45,606 bases of DNA, from the NCBI GenBank assembly GCA_025800125.1, contig JAOXSF010000084.1:1-45606 (forward strand), written 5' to 3'. How positions within the stretch are numbered: the stretch's first letter is position 1; each line of letters starts with the position of its first letter. Made by a program: the position numbers and the translations under genes. Shown in pieces: positions 1-9,007 of the stretch. Origin of the DNA: Marinobacterium sp. (lineage in GTDB: Bacteria > Pseudomonadota > Gammaproteobacteria > Pseudomonadales > Balneatricaceae). Under the pieces are notes generated by a model. The model made no database searches and was not told the DNA's origin. It worked only from the letters and a program-made list of their open reading frames with translations.

Positions 1-82
1 ATCCCGAACTCAGTAGTGAAACGCAGCCTCGCCGATGGTAGTGTGGGGCTTCCCCATGTGAGAGTAGGGCATCGCCAGGCAT
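1..82 (+). rRNA. rrf: 5S ribosomal RNA, 3' part
   Basis: The first 82 bases match the 3' two thirds of gammaproteobacterial 5S rRNA, including the loop E/helix IV region (GTAGTGTGGGG ... CCCCATG) and the conserved end GAGAGTAGGGCATCGCCAGGCAT. The 5' part lies outside the window. A strong intrinsic terminator follows at once, so this is the distal end of an rRNA operon read rightwards. Confidence 0.95.
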
Positions 83-96
83 CTAATACCGAGAAA

Positions 97-126
97 CCCC
101 CAGCACACTGTGCCGGGGGGTTTTTG
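97..126 (+). terminator. Intrinsic terminator of the rRNA operon
   Basis: A GC-rich hairpin pairs CCCCC (97-101) and GCAC (103-106) with GTGC (110-113) and GGGGG (115-119), with one A/C mismatch and a 3-nt loop, followed by TTTTTGTTT. It lies 15 bases after the 5S rRNA. Confidence 0.9.
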
Positions 127-328
127 TTTGTGCGTTGTAAATCCTGAGGTCTCAGTCAGCAGTACGTGCTGCCTCTCTTACCGGGCCTGACAGAAGTCAC
201 AACCACACTGCTACCGTATCCTCATACCGCTACACAGTTTGATCATCTCTTCTGTTACCATCCCCCCCATCTGAGTAGTTTTTGCGGTAACAACCCGCTT
301 ACTATTACATCGTTGAAATATTTATTTC

Positions 329-368
329 ATTTAAAATCAATCAGTTATATTTAAAATCAATCAGTTAT
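329..368. repeat. Perfect 20-bp tandem duplication
   Basis: A 20-bp A/T-rich unit starting ATTTAAAATC and ending CAGTTAT occurs twice head to tail at 329-348 and 349-368, with no mismatch and no spacer. It looks like a recent slippage duplication or a doubled protein or UP-element site. Confidence 0.9.
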
Positions 369-505
369 AAAAACTGGCGTCAATCCCGCCTTATATAAAG
401 CACAACAACGAAGAACAACGTCGCTCCCGGTGCTATCAATAAAAATAATAACAGGTGAGTGGAGACAGACGACGCGCCTCGAACAATAACAACAATGAGG
501 CCTGG

Positions 506-596
506 ACGCTGATCGTTAACAGACTGTGACGGATGCCACAGGAATAATAAAAACAAAGCCAGGCGGTAGTCGAGACAGCCTGCTAACGATCAGCGT
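506..596. repeat. Long imperfect inverted repeat (17-bp arms)
   Basis: ACGCTGATCGTTAACAG (506-522) is complementary to CTGCTAACGATCAGCGT (580-596) at 16 of 17 positions, with a 57-base loop. Such a stem is longer than expected by chance and could be the core of a structured RNA or a double binding site. Confidence 0.7.
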
Positions 597-716
597 TAAT
601 TTCCTTGCCCGTGTTTTATTCAGCCCCAGCATAGCTTGGCCTTTTTCTCTTTCATCACAGAGTTACTGAACTTTGTTGCGGTCTGAGCTTGATTCCTCTG
701 CTCGTGTAAAAGAAGC

Positions 717-742
717 ACAAAAAACCGGCACAGAGGCCGGTT
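717..742 (-). terminator. Intrinsic terminator of the chemotaxis receptor gene
   Basis: AACCGGC (723-729) pairs with GCCGGTT (736-742) around a 6-nt loop. On the minus strand the hairpin is followed by a run of six T, and it sits 73 bases past the receptor stop codon. Confidence 0.85.
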
Positions 743-814
743 CCTGACTATGCTTGGCTATTTCTCAAGTTTATGTAGGATAAAGCTCGTAGCTGATTCA
801 AGTTACGAGGCCAG

Positions 815-2779
815 TTAATGCAACTGGCTGACCAGAGTAGTGAGCTGGCTACTGACACTGGCTAACTGACTGGCATGGCGTTTACTGTGTTCAGCTGCGT
901 CAATGGCGTGGGTTGCCGTATGGCTACTATGCTCCATTGCCGTCGTTATTTCCTGAGTGGCCGATGATTGCTGTCTGGTAGCAGAAGCAATCAGAGTATT
1001 CATATCATTGATCTGGTGGATAGCCTGACGAATCTTTTCAATCGCCTGTTCTGCCTCATTTGCCAGTTCGACAACGGATGATGTCCGTTGCTCCTGTTGA
1101 GACATACGCTCTACTGCATGGCTGGTAGTGGCAGACAGACGTTCGATAATTGCCTGAATATCATCAGCGGATTTTGCAGTATTGGTTGCCAGGTTACGTA
1201 CTTCGTCGGCAACAACAGCAAAGCCGCGTCCTGAATCTCCAGCTCTGGCAGCTTCAATAGCAGCATTGAGAGCAAGCAGATTCGTCTGCTCGGCAAAGCC
1301 ACGGATAACTTCCAGCACATCCTTGATTGCATCAGTATCCCGTTCGAGATCTGCCAGTGCGCTGGAGGTTAATTCAACCTCACTGGCCAATTGCTGAAGG
1401 TTTCGGCCGGTGGCGTTGACCTGAGTAAAACCGGATTCAACCAGACTGTGAGCGTCTCGGGTGGCGTGATTAGTTCTGGCTGCGTTTTCTGCAACTTCTT
1501 CGAAAGACGTTTTCAGTTGACCCATCTGTGCAGCAGCATTGCTGGAACTGTCACGTTGAGTTGCTACGATTCCAGTCAACTTCACTGCACTCTGATGGGC
1601 TTCGTTTTGCAGAGTATGGAGCTGCTGTACTTCATTACGGATTTCATTCAACAGCATTGCCAGAAAGCTGCGTAAACTGTCGATACTGCCTTCCAGGGAG
1701 GCAACTTCTTTCATCCTGTTACGCAGAGGTTCCTGGTGTTTCAGGTCGCCACTGGCCAGACTTGTGAGGTTGCGTGCGGTGCGGATCAATACTCGTGATA
1801 GCTTGTACATTACCGTGCCGACATAGATACAGATTGCGATGATCAGAGCAATGCTGATTGCTAGTGTCAGATAGACGGAGTATTTGATCTCCTGTTGACG
1901 GTTGGCAATGGTGTGTTCCAGTGCAGCAAAACTGTCAGTAAGGGTTGTCAGTTGTGCCATAGCAGTATCGTTGCTGTGCTGCTTCAAGGATACATAGCGT
2001 TGGGCGTTATCAAGCTCCTTGCTGTATCGCTGGGCCAGGTTACGCAGTTGTGAAAGTGGTTCTTCACCTTTGTCTGCTGTAGTCGTTTCCTCTTCTGTCA
2101 CCAGTCCCAGCATAGTTGCAAGGTCATCTGCTTCTGTCACCTCCATGACGCCCAGACGTGGTAATTGATAGAGTTCATTGGCTTTCTGTTGCACCAGCGT
2201 GATGATCTGATGGAGGCTTTTCCGTATTGAAGAAGACGGGTTACTGAAATAGCGCTCACGGGTCAGGGTGCGTTGAGTGATCAACTCCTGGATTTCGACC
2301 AGTGATGTCAGGTACTGAATCCGTAAGGCTGCATCACTGGCTGTTGCTTCATCTATATAATCGCGCAGAGTGGCGATGGTCTGACTGCTTTCGCGTTCAT
2401 TCTGTACCAGTAGTGCCTGAGGGCTGGCCAGCTTACCGGCTTCTCGTAAAGTGCTACTCAGCGACTCGTTCAGAGTATACAGCTGGTCTTGCAGTGTGGT
2501 CTGTACATCTGCTGGCAGGCCAGCGGTTTGCTCTGTCGAACCTAGTTGGTTGATATTATGTTCGATTTCACCGAGCAGGCTGGCATTGCCGGACAGAAGG
2601 TAATTGTTAATAGGTGTCTGTATCTGCTGGCTGATCTGTTGTGTGTATTTATGATAAGCGTCATTCTGGCGGAAAGCCTGATCCAGGCTGGAGATTGACC
2701 AGCCTATCGACCCCACCAGAACAGCAGTGACGACGAACAGCGCTGTCAGTGCCAGACGCAGCAATTGAGAGATGCTCAT
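815..2779 (-). CDS. Methyl-accepting chemotaxis protein
   Basis: This 654-residue transmembrane chemoreceptor senses a ligand or physical cue outside the membrane and controls CheA through CheW. Membrane segments lie near residues 7-29 and 301-323. The large extracytoplasmic region between them (about 270 residues) is predicted mostly helical and Gln-rich. A HAMP-like linker (about 325-378) follows, then the helical signalling domain. The hairpin tip at 494-524 carries the near-invariant motif [18 protein letters not shown]. There is no CheR-tethering pentapeptide at the C-terminus, so adaptation would rely on other receptors or untethered enzymes. The gene is monocistronic, with its own terminator at 717-742. 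The ligand cannot be deduced. Start ATG 2779 has a GGAG-type ribosome site. Confidence 0.93.
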   Translation of the reverse strand: MSISQLLRLALTALFVVTAVLVGSIGWSISSLDQAFRQNDAYHKYTQQISQQIQTPINNYLLSGNASLLGEIEHNINQLGSTEQTAGLPADVQTTLQDQLYTLNESLSSTLREAGKLASPQALLVQNERESSQTIATLRDYIDEATASDAALRIQYLTSLVEIQELITQRTLTRERYFSNPSSSIRKSLHQIITLVQQKANELYQLPRLGVMEVTEADDLATMLGLVTEEETTTADKGEEPLSQLRNLAQRYSKELDNAQRYVSLKQHSNDTAMAQLTTLTDSFAALEHTIANRQQEIKYSVYLTLAISIALIIAICIYVGTVMYKLSRVLIRTARNLTSLASGDLKHQEPLRNRMKEVASLEGSIDSLRSFLAMLLNEIRNEVQQLHTLQNEAHQSAVKLTGIVATQRDSSSNAAAQMGQLKTSFEEVAENAARTNHATRDAHSLVESGFTQVNATGRNLQQLASEVELTSSALADLERDTDAIKDVLEVIRGFAEQTNLLALNAAIEAARAGDSGRGFAVVADEVRNLATNTAKSADDIQAIIERLSATTSHAVERMSQQEQRTSSVVELANEAEQAIEKIRQAIHQINDMNTLIASATRQQSSATQEITTAMEHSSHTATHAIDAAEHSKRHASQLASVSSQLTTLVSQLH

Positions 2780-2829
2780 AATTTCCCCGGAGAGTTAAAG
2801 TGTTCGTCTCTTAATGGACGATTATTCGT

Positions 2830-2862
2830 GAACGGGTGACTATCTAATGGCGAAAGGGTGAC
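2830..2862. repeat. Direct repeat upstream of the chemoreceptor
   Basis: GAACGGGTGAC (2830-2840) and GAAAGGGTGAC (2852-2862) differ at one position and are spaced 22 bp start to start, i.e. two helical turns on the same face. They lie 50-83 bp upstream of the receptor start, a plausible regulator site. The assignment is speculative. Confidence 0.35.
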
Positions 2863-2906
2863 AGTAGTGTTACAGCGCTCTGTGAATTGACAGAGGTCAG
2901 ACAGCA

Positions 2907-2935
2907 TGGACATTGACGGTGTAAATCATTAGAAT
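2907..2935 (+). promoter_or_regulatory. Candidate sigma70 promoter of carAB-greA
   Basis: TGGACA (2907-2912), a 17-bp spacer and TAGAAT (2930-2935) match the consensus at 5 of 6 positions in each box. Initiation would fall near 2942, giving a leader of about 130 nt before carA. A perfect TTGACA at 2887-2892 lies just upstream but has no good -10 at normal spacing. Confidence 0.6.
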
Positions 2936-2984
2936 ACCGCCCGTTTGCCCGAAGCAAACAACATCACGCATATAGCAAATTTTT

Positions 2985-3021
2985 AAAGCGAGGCTAATCT
3001 TCGAATCAGCCTCGCTTTTTT
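2985..3021 (+). terminator. Terminator-like hairpin in the carA leader
   Basis: AGCGAGGCT (2987-2995) pairs with AGCCTCGCT (3008-3016), followed by six T. A smaller hairpin GTTTGC/GCAAAC (2943-2948/2954-2959) precedes it. As it lies between the candidate promoter and carA, it may work as an attenuator for pyrimidine or arginine control. It could also be a relic terminator of a lost upstream gene. No leader peptide with a start codon is visible ahead of it. Confidence 0.6.
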
Positions 3022-3073
3022 ACACGTATCGTTTCTTTCTGTTTAGTTTTCGCGCAATGCGGGGGAGGTTCAA

Positions 3074-4210
3074 TTGACAAGACCAGCCATTCTGGCACTT
3101 GAAGATGGCAGCATTTTCAAGGGCGTAGCCATTGGCGCAGACGGTCTGTCCAGCGGCGAGGTAGTATTTAACACCTCAATGACAGGTTATCAGGAAATTC
3201 TGACTGACCCGTCCTACTGCCGCCAGATCGTTACACTGACTTATCCTCATATCGGCAATGTAGGTACCAATGCCGAAGATGAGGAATCCACCCGGACCTG
3301 GGTTTCCGGTCTTGTGATCCGTGATCTTCCTCTTCTGGCCAGCAACTTCCGTTCCGAGCAGTCGCTTGATGCTTATCTGACTAAAAACAACATTGTCGGT
3401 ATTGCTGATATTGATACCCGACGTCTGACACGCATTCTGCGAGAAAAAGGCTCGTTGAATGGCTGCATCATGGCTGGCAATGTTGATGAGGCTCAGGCAC
3501 TGGAGGCAGCCAAGGCTTTCCCGGGTCTGAAAGGTATGGATCTGGCCAAAGACGTAACTGTATCCGAGCGCTACGCGTGGAACTCCTCCACCTGGCAGCT
3601 GGGTGTGGGTCATGAAGAGAAAGTGGCTGAAGCGCAGCCGTTTCATGTAGTGGCATATGATTACGGTGTTAAACGCAATATCCTGCGGATGCTGGTTGAG
3701 CGTGGCTGTCGCCTGACGGTAGTACCTGCACAGACCCCGGCGTCTGACGTATTGGCGCTGAATCCGGATGGTGTCTTCCTGTCCAATGGCCCGGGCGATC
3801 CAGAGCCATGTGATTATGCTATTGAAGCGATTCAGGAGATTCTGAAAACAGATATTCCAGTATTCGGTATCTGTCTGGGTCACCAGTTGCTGGCACTGGC
3901 CAGTGGTGCCAAAACTTTGAAGATGAAGTTCGGTCACCACGGTGCTAACCACCCGGTACAGGATCTGGACAGTTCCGTTGTGATGATTACCAGCCAGAAC
4001 CACGGTTTCGCAGTGGACGAAGATAGTCTGCCGGAATACATCCGTGCGACGCACAAGTCCCTGTTCGATGGTTCTTTGCAGGGTATTGAGCGTACAGACC
4101 GTCCAGCGTTCAGCTTCCAGGGGCATCCTGAAGCCAGCCCTGGCCCACGTGATGTAGCGCCACTGTTTGATAAATTTATCGAACAGATGACCGCCGCTAA
4201 CAATGCCTGA
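3074..4210 (+). CDS. carA: Carbamoyl-phosphate synthase small subunit
   Basis: This is the glutamine amidotransferase subunit: it hydrolyses glutamine and channels ammonia to CarB for carbamoyl phosphate, the precursor of pyrimidines and arginine. The 378 residues match the family length. Residues 1-150 form the small-subunit N-terminal domain (DGSIFKG near the start, TSMTGYQE at 35-42). Residues 190-375 form a class I glutaminase with nucleophile C267 in FGICLGHQ and the His351/Glu353 pair in [10 protein letters not shown]. The start is TTG at 3074, set by the strong GGGGGAGG ribosome site at 3060-3067; no ATG fits. It heads carA-carB-greA and is preceded by a candidate promoter and leader hairpin. 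Unlike in Pseudomonas and E. coli, dapB is not upstream. Confidence 0.97.
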   Translation: MTRPAILALEDGSIFKGVAIGADGLSSGEVVFNTSMTGYQEILTDPSYCRQIVTLTYPHIGNVGTNAEDEESTRTWVSGLVIRDLPLLASNFRSEQSLDAYLTKNNIVGIADIDTRRLTRILREKGSLNGCIMAGNVDEAQALEAAKAFPGLKGMDLAKDVTVSERYAWNSSTWQLGVGHEEKVAEAQPFHVVAYDYGVKRNILRMLVERGCRLTVVPAQTPASDVLALNPDGVFLSNGPGDPEPCDYAIEAIQEILKTDIPVFGICLGHQLLALASGAKTLKMKFGHHGANHPVQDLDSSVVMITSQNHGFAVDEDSLPEYIRATHKSLFDGSLQGIERTDRPAFSFQGHPEASPGPRDVAPLFDKFIEQMTAANNA

Positions 4211-4264
4211 GCTTGGCTCGGCACAAGAAACGATACAGTTAACTGATACGACCGGTAGACACTG

Positions 4265-7200
4265 ATGCCAAAACGTTCAGACATAAAAAGCATTCTGATT
4301 CTGGGTGCTGGCCCGATTATCATCGGCCAGGCCTGTGAGTTTGACTACTCTGGCGCGCAGGCGTGTAAAGCGCTGCGTGAGGAGGGTTACCGGGTAATCC
4401 TGGTGAACTCCAATCCTGCAACCATCATGACCGACCCGGCCATGGCGGATGCGACCTACATTGAGCCGATCAACTGGAAAACAGTTGAGAAAATCATCGA
4501 AAAAGAACGTCCAGATGCACTGCTGCCAACCATGGGTGGCCAGACTGCACTGAACTGTGCGCTGGATCTGGAACGCGAAGGTGTGCTGGAGAAGTTCGGC
4601 GTTGAGATGATCGGCGCTAACGCTGACACCATCGACAAAGCGGAAGATCGTGACCGCTTTGACAAGGCGATGAAGGCGATCGGCCTGGAATGTCCGCGTG
4701 CTGCGATTGCGCACAGCATGGAAGAAGCTCTGGCCGTACAGGCTGATCTGGGCTTCCCGTGTATTATCCGTCCATCTTTTACCATGGGTGGTTCCGGTGG
4801 CGGTATTGCGTACAACAAAGAAGAGTTCATGGAGATCTGTGAGCGTGGCCTGGATCTGTCTCCGACCAATGAACTGCTGATTGACGAATCTCTGATTGGC
4901 TGGAAAGAGTATGAAATGGAGGTTGTTCGCGACAAGAACGACAACTGTATCATCATCTGTTCCATCGAAAACTTTGACGCCATGGGCGTTCACACCGGTG
5001 ACTCCATCACTGTTGCGCCAGCACAGACGCTGACCGACAAGGAATACCAGATCATGCGTGACGCCTCGCTGGCAGTACTGCGCGAGATCGGTGTAGAGAC
5101 CGGTGGTTCCAACGTACAGTTCGGTCAGTGTCCTAAGACCGGCCGTATGGTTGTGATCGAGATGAACCCGCGTGTATCCCGTTCCTCTGCGCTGGCATCC
5201 AAAGCGACCGGTTTCCCGATCGCTAAAGTAGCGGCCAAGCTGGCAGTGGGTTACACCCTGGATGAGCTGCAGAACGAAATCACTGGCGGTGCGACGCCAG
5301 CGTCCTTCGAACCAGCAATCGACTACGTTGTTACCAAGATCCCTCGTTTCACTTTCGAAAAGTTCCCACAGGCTAACGACCGTCTGACCACCCAGATGAA
5401 GTCTGTTGGTGAGGTAATGGCGATCGGCCGTACTCAGCAGGAATCTTTGCAGAAAGCGTTGCGTGGCCTGGAAGTGGGTGCAACCGGGTTCGATCCTAAA
5501 GTAGACCTGAACAGCGACGATGCGCGTTCTACCATCATCGCTGAGATGAAGCAGCCGGGTGCCGAGCGTATCTGGTTCCTGGGTGATGCCTTCCGCCTGG
5601 GTATGAGCGTTGAAGAATTGTACGAACTGTCAGGTATCGACCCATGGTTCCTGGTACAGGTTGAAGACATCATCAAGGATGAGCAGCGCGTTTCCGAGAT
5701 GGCGCTGTCCGATCTGGATGCTGATGCGATCTTCCGTCTGAAGCGTAAAGGTTTCTCCGATGCGCGTCTGGCCACACTGCTGGGTGTAAGCGAGAAGCAG
5801 CTGCGTAAACACCGTCAGAACCAGGGCATCCGCCCCGTATTCAAACGTGTAGACACCTGTGCCGCTGAATTTGCCACTGACACTGCGTACATGTACTCCA
5901 CGTACGAAGAAGAGTGTGAAGCCAATGCCTCCGACCGTGATAAGATCATGGTTATCGGTGGTGGCCCTAACCGTATTGGCCAGGGTATCGAGTTCGATTA
6001 CTGCTGTGTACACGCAGCATTGGCGGCGCGCGAAGACGGTTTCGAGACCATCATGGTTAACTGTAACCCTGAAACGGTTTCTACCGATTACGATACCTCT
6101 GACCGTCTCTACTTCGAGCCGATCACGCTGGAAGATGTATTGGAGATTGTTGAAGTCGAGAAGCCGAAAGGTGTTATCGTTCAGTACGGTGGTCAGACAC
6201 CATTGAAACTGGCGGTAGCTCTGGAGCAGGCTGGCGTACCAATCATCGGTACGACGCCGGAAGCGATCGACCGTGCGGAAGACCGTGAGCAGTTCCAGCA
6301 GATGCTGAAGCGTCTGGGCCTGAAACAGCCGGAGAACGCCACTGTACGTTCGCTGGAAGAAGCGATCATCGAAGCTGAGAAGATCGGCTACCCGCTGGTT
6401 GTACGTCCATCCTACGTACTGGGTGGCCGTGCGATGGAGATCGTCTACAAAGAAGACGAACTGCGTCGTTACATGAACGAAGCGGTACAGGTGTCCAATG
6501 AAGCGCCGGTGCTGCTTGATCACTTCCTGAATGCTGCGGTTGAGATCGATATCGATGCTGTGTCTGATGGTGAAACTGTAGTGATCGGCGCGATCATGCA
6601 GCACATCGAGCAGGCCGGTGTTCACTCCGGTGACTCCGCATGTTCCTTCCCGCCATATAATCTGCCTGCTGATGTGCAGGACCAGATGCGTGAGCAGGTG
6701 AAGAAGATGGCACTGGAACTGGGCGTTGTGGGTCTGATGAACACCCAGCTGGCGTATCAGGATGGTGAGATCTACGTGATCGAAGTTAACCCGCGTGCCT
6801 CCCGTACGGTTCCATTTGTATCCAAGTGTATTGGTGTGTCACTGGCGAAGATCGGTGCACAGGTGATGACCGGTAAGAAGCTGAGCGAGCTGGGCTTCAC
6901 GGAAGAGATCGTTCCTGAGCTGTTCAACGTCAAGGAGGCAGTGTTCCCATTCAACAAGTTCCCATCTGTTGACCCGATTCTCTCGCCTGAGATGAAGTCT
7001 ACTGGTGAGGTGATGGGTACTGGTGCTACCTTCGGTGAAGCGTTCATGAAGGCGCAGATTGGCGCGGGTGAGAAGATGCCCGTACCAGGTAAAGCCTTTA
7101 TCTCTGTGCGTAATGTTGATAAAACAGGCGTAGTAAAAGTGGCGCAGGATCTGGTTGAGCTGGGCTTCACGTTGGTGGCTACCAGCGGTACCGCACAGCT

Positions 7201-7480
7201 GTTGACCGATAATGGTCTTGACGTTGAACGTGTAAACAAGGTGACCGAAGGTCGTCCGAACATTGTTGATATGATCAAGAATGAAGAGGTCGCCTACGTG
7301 GTGAACACCACGGAAGGTCGTCAGGCGATCGCCGACTCCTCCGAAATTCGCCGTAGTGCATTGCAGCAGAAAGTACCGTACACCACCACGCTGGCGGGTG
7401 CGGAGGCTATTACCATGGCGTTGCAGTACGGTGAAGAGCGTGAAGTGCGTCGTCTGCAGGAAATTCATGAAGGTAAATAA
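4265..7480 (+). CDS. carB: Carbamoyl-phosphate synthase large subunit
   Basis: CarB makes carbamoyl phosphate from bicarbonate, ammonia delivered by CarA, and two ATP. Its 1071 residues (E. coli 1073) show the typical internal duplication. The first half (1-400) is the carboxyphosphate ATP-grasp unit, followed by an oligomerisation domain (about 400-550). The second half (about 555-930) is the carbamate-phosphorylating ATP-grasp unit. The C-terminal MGS-like allosteric domain (about 936-1071) contains [12 protein letters not shown] and binds UMP, ornithine or IMP in relatives. Paired nucleotide-binding motifs [19 protein letters not shown] (15-33) and [16 protein letters not shown] show both halves are intact. 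It starts 54 bases after carA and lacks a strong ribosome site. Codon use is strongly biased, as expected of a highly expressed gene. Confidence 0.97.
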   Translation: MPKRSDIKSILILGAGPIIIGQACEFDYSGAQACKALREEGYRVILVNSNPATIMTDPAMADATYIEPINWKTVEKIIEKERPDALLPTMGGQTALNCALDLEREGVLEKFGVEMIGANADTIDKAEDRDRFDKAMKAIGLECPRAAIAHSMEEALAVQADLGFPCIIRPSFTMGGSGGGIAYNKEEFMEICERGLDLSPTNELLIDESLIGWKEYEMEVVRDKNDNCIIICSIENFDAMGVHTGDSITVAPAQTLTDKEYQIMRDASLAVLREIGVETGGSNVQFGQCPKTGRMVVIEMNPRVSRSSALASKATGFPIAKVAAKLAVGYTLDELQNEITGGATPASFEPAIDYVVTKIPRFTFEKFPQANDRLTTQMKSVGEVMAIGRTQQESLQKALRGLEVGATGFDPKVDLNSDDARSTIIAEMKQPGAERIWFLGDAFRLGMSVEELYELSGIDPWFLVQVEDIIKDEQRVSEMALSDLDADAIFRLKRKGFSDARLATLLGVSEKQLRKHRQNQGIRPVFKRVDTCAAEFATDTAYMYSTYEEECEANASDRDKIMVIGGGPNRIGQGIEFDYCCVHAALAAREDGFETIMVNCNPETVSTDYDTSDRLYFEPITLEDVLEIVEVEKPKGVIVQYGGQTPLKLAVALEQAGVPIIGTTPEAIDRAEDREQFQQMLKRLGLKQPENATVRSLEEAIIEAEKIGYPLVVRPSYVLGGRAMEIVYKEDELRRYMNEAVQVSNEAPVLLDHFLNAAVEIDIDAVSDGETVVIGAIMQHIEQAGVHSGDSACSFPPYNLPADVQDQMREQVKKMALELGVVGLMNTQLAYQDGEIYVIEVNPRASRTVPFVSKCIGVSLAKIGAQVMTGKKLSELGFTEEIVPELFNVKEAVFPFNKFPSVDPILSPEMKSTGEVMGTGATFGEAFMKAQIGAGEKMPVPGKAFISVRNVDKTGVVKVAQDLVELGFTLVATSGTAQLLTDNGLDVERVNKVTEGRPNIVDMIKNEEVAYVVNTTEGRQAIADSSEIRRSALQQKVPYTTTLAGAEAITMALQYGEEREVRRLQEIHEGK

Positions 7481-7483
7481 CGC

Positions 7484-7960
7484 ATGAACCGCGTACCTAT
7501 GACGGTGCAGGGCGAAGCTGCTCTGCGTGAAGAGTTGACCCACCTGAAATCAGTGGAGCGTCCACGTATCTCGGCTGAGATCGCTGAAGCTCGTGAGCAT
7601 GGTGATCTGAAAGAGAACGCGGAGTACCACGCTGCCCGTGAACAACAGGGCTTTATTGAGGGGCGCATCCAGGAGCTGGAAGGCAAACTGGGTAACTGCC
7701 AGGTGATCGACGTATCAGCGATTCCTCATACCGGCAAGGTGATTTTCGGTACTACGGTAACCATTATTGATACGGATACCGACGAAGAGAAAACCTACCA
7801 GATCGTGGGGGATGATGAAGCGGACATTAAGGTCAATAAGATCTCAGTGAATTCCCCTATTGCTCGTGGCCTGATTGGTAAAGAGGAAGGTGATGTTGTT
7901 GTGATCACCACTCCGGGTGGTGATAACGAGTACGAGATTGATCAGGTAGAGCATATCTGA
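7484..7960 (+). CDS. greA: Transcription elongation factor GreA
   Basis: GreA enters the secondary channel of backtracked RNA polymerase and stimulates cleavage of the nascent RNA. The 158 residues match the family exactly. Residues 1-75 form the antiparallel coiled coil, whose tip holds the catalytic acidic pair in [12 protein letters not shown] (Asp near 41, Glu near 44). Residues 80-158 form the FKBP-like polymerase-binding domain. The ATG lies 3 bases after the carB stop, with its ribosome site (GAAGGT) inside the end of carB, so it is translationally linked to carB, as in Pseudomonas carA-carB-greA operons. A strong bidirectional terminator follows. Confidence 0.97.
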   Translation: MNRVPMTVQGEAALREELTHLKSVERPRISAEIAEAREHGDLKENAEYHAAREQQGFIEGRIQELEGKLGNCQVIDVSAIPHTGKVIFGTTVTIIDTDTDEEKTYQIVGDDEADIKVNKISVNSPIARGLIGKEEGDVVVITTPGGDNEYEIDQVEHI

Positions 7961-7993
7961 TCATCCGCCGTCTGAGCTCGTACAATGAGCTTG

Positions 7994-8028
7994 AAAAACC
8001 CGCTGCAGATAACTGCTGCGGGTTTTTT
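7994..8028. terminator. Bidirectional terminator between greA and the ATP-grasp ligase gene
   Basis: AAAAACCCGC (7994-8003) pairs with GCGGGTTTTT (8018-8027), and the inner GCAG/CTGC (8005-8008/8013-8016) adds to the stem with one T/T mismatch. A runs on the left and T runs on the right serve both the rightward car operon and the leftward operon ending at 8063. Confidence 0.9.
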
Positions 8029-8062
8029 ATTGTGTATGGCTCAGCTGGGTAGCGCTCAGTGA

Positions 8063-9007
8063 TTAGCTGAATTGCGCGATTGCCCAGCTGACACGCTCCT
8101 TTACGCAGGCCTGGGAGCGAGCCTTTTGCTCAAGCTGTATCAGTCGAGGGATCAGGCCGTGACCATTGGCAATCTGAATGGCCAGCCCTGGTCGTGCATT
8201 CATCTCCAGGATCAGCGGGCCTTTATCTCGATCCAGCACGATATCGCAGCCCATATAACCCAGTTCGGTTACCTCGTAGCAGGCTGCAGACAGGTGCAGA
8301 ATTTCATCCCAGTAGGGGACGATCAGATGCTGGAAAGAAGTACCGGTGTCTGGGTGGGCTTCAATCGGAGTATCAAACTGTACAGCCTGTAGCCCTTTTC
8401 CTGTCGCAAGGTCAATACCGACACCTACAGCTCCCTGATGCAGGTTCGCCTTGCCATCGGAAGCGCGTGTTGCCAGCCGTAGCATCGCCATTACCGGGTA
8501 GCCCAGAAAGGTGATTACCCGGACATCGGGGACGCCCTCAAAGCTGTAATCAGCAAAGACCGGGTCAAATTCGACCCGAGCTTCTATCATTGCTACATCC
8601 GGTTTGCCGCCCAGTGAATAAAGTCCGCCCAGGATGTTGGACAGGTCGCGCTGAATATCCAGCAGGCTGAGCCGGTCGCCGCTGGGTTTGACGAAGTAGT
8701 CACCATCACGGCCGACAATCACCAGGATACCCTTGCCGCCACTGCCTTGAGCCGGTTTGATAACAAAGTCATTCAGCCCCTGCAATAGTTTTGCCGCCTG
8801 ATTGATCTCATGCTGGGAGCGCACCACCGAGATCAGTTCCGGCACTGCAATCCCTGCATCTTCGGCCAGTCGTTTGGTTTTTAGCTTGTTATCAACCAGC
8901 GGGTAGTTGCGGCGGTCGTTGTAACGGCCGATATACCAGCTGTTACGCTCGTTCATACCCAGAATTCCGGCTTTGCGAAGCTGGCCCGGCCAGCAGAAAC
9001 GGATCAT
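8063..9007 (-). CDS. RimK-like ATP-grasp alpha-L-glutamate ligase family protein
   Basis: Predicted to join an amino acid, probably glutamate, to a peptide or protein acceptor through an acyl-phosphate intermediate; the substrate is unknown. The 314 residues show an ATP-grasp fold: a nucleotide-binding loop at 81-94 (FVIKPAQGSGGKGI), a central LHQGAVGVGID (189-199) and the metal-binding ILEMNARPG (266-274, with Glu268 and Asn270). It lacks the ribosomal S6-type RimK N-terminal domain arrangement and belongs to the RimK-related group that travels with a 7TM protein and a retropepsin-like protein. It is the last gene of that three-gene leftward operon: its ATG overlaps the stop of the 7TM gene by 4 bases (ATGA). 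No signal peptide is visible, so it should be cytoplasmic. Confidence 0.85.
   Translation of the reverse strand: MIRFCWPGQLRKAGILGMNERNSWYIGRYNDRRNYPLVDNKLKTKRLAEDAGIAVPELISVVRSQHEINQAAKLLQGLNDFVIKPAQGSGGKGILVIVGRDGDYFVKPSGDRLSLLDIQRDLSNILGGLYSLGGKPDVAMIEARVEFDPVFADYSFEGVPDVRVITFLGYPVMAMLRLATRASDGKANLHQGAVGVGIDLATGKGLQAVQFDTPIEAHPDTGTSFQHLIVPYWDEILHLSAACYEVTELGYMGCDIVLDRDKGPLILEMNARPGLAIQIANGHGLIPRLIQLEQKARSQACVKERVSWAIAQFS

Larger units (their letters stand above)
127..714. other. Gene-free region between rRNA operon and chemotaxis receptor
   Basis: No convincing coding region is visible. A 62-codon open frame near 166-354 is rich in Thr, Pro and His, lacks a ribosome binding site and runs across a tandem repeat, so I do not call it a gene. 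The stretch holds a 20-bp tandem duplication (329-368), a TATATAA element near 391-397 that could be a -10, three A/T-rich linkers (439-450, 484-496, 541-556), a long imperfect inverted repeat (506-596) and a T-rich run near 640-650. A non-coding transcript from about 405 to 650 is possible but unproven. Confidence 0.4.

Noticed and set aside
166-354. 62-codon open frame on the plus strand after the rRNA operon
   Set aside because: Low-complexity Thr/Pro/His composition, no ribosome site, and it runs through a tandem repeat; no resemblance to any family.
2942-2986. Possible leader peptide for carA attenuation
   Set aside because: No ATG, GTG or TTG with a ribosome site opens a frame that reaches the hairpin.
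5630-6625. Long minus-strand open frames opposite carB (also opposite carA, infB and pnp)
   Set aside because: These are codon-bias shadows of strongly expressed genes; the plus-strand proteins are fully conserved and the shadow proteins have no family features.
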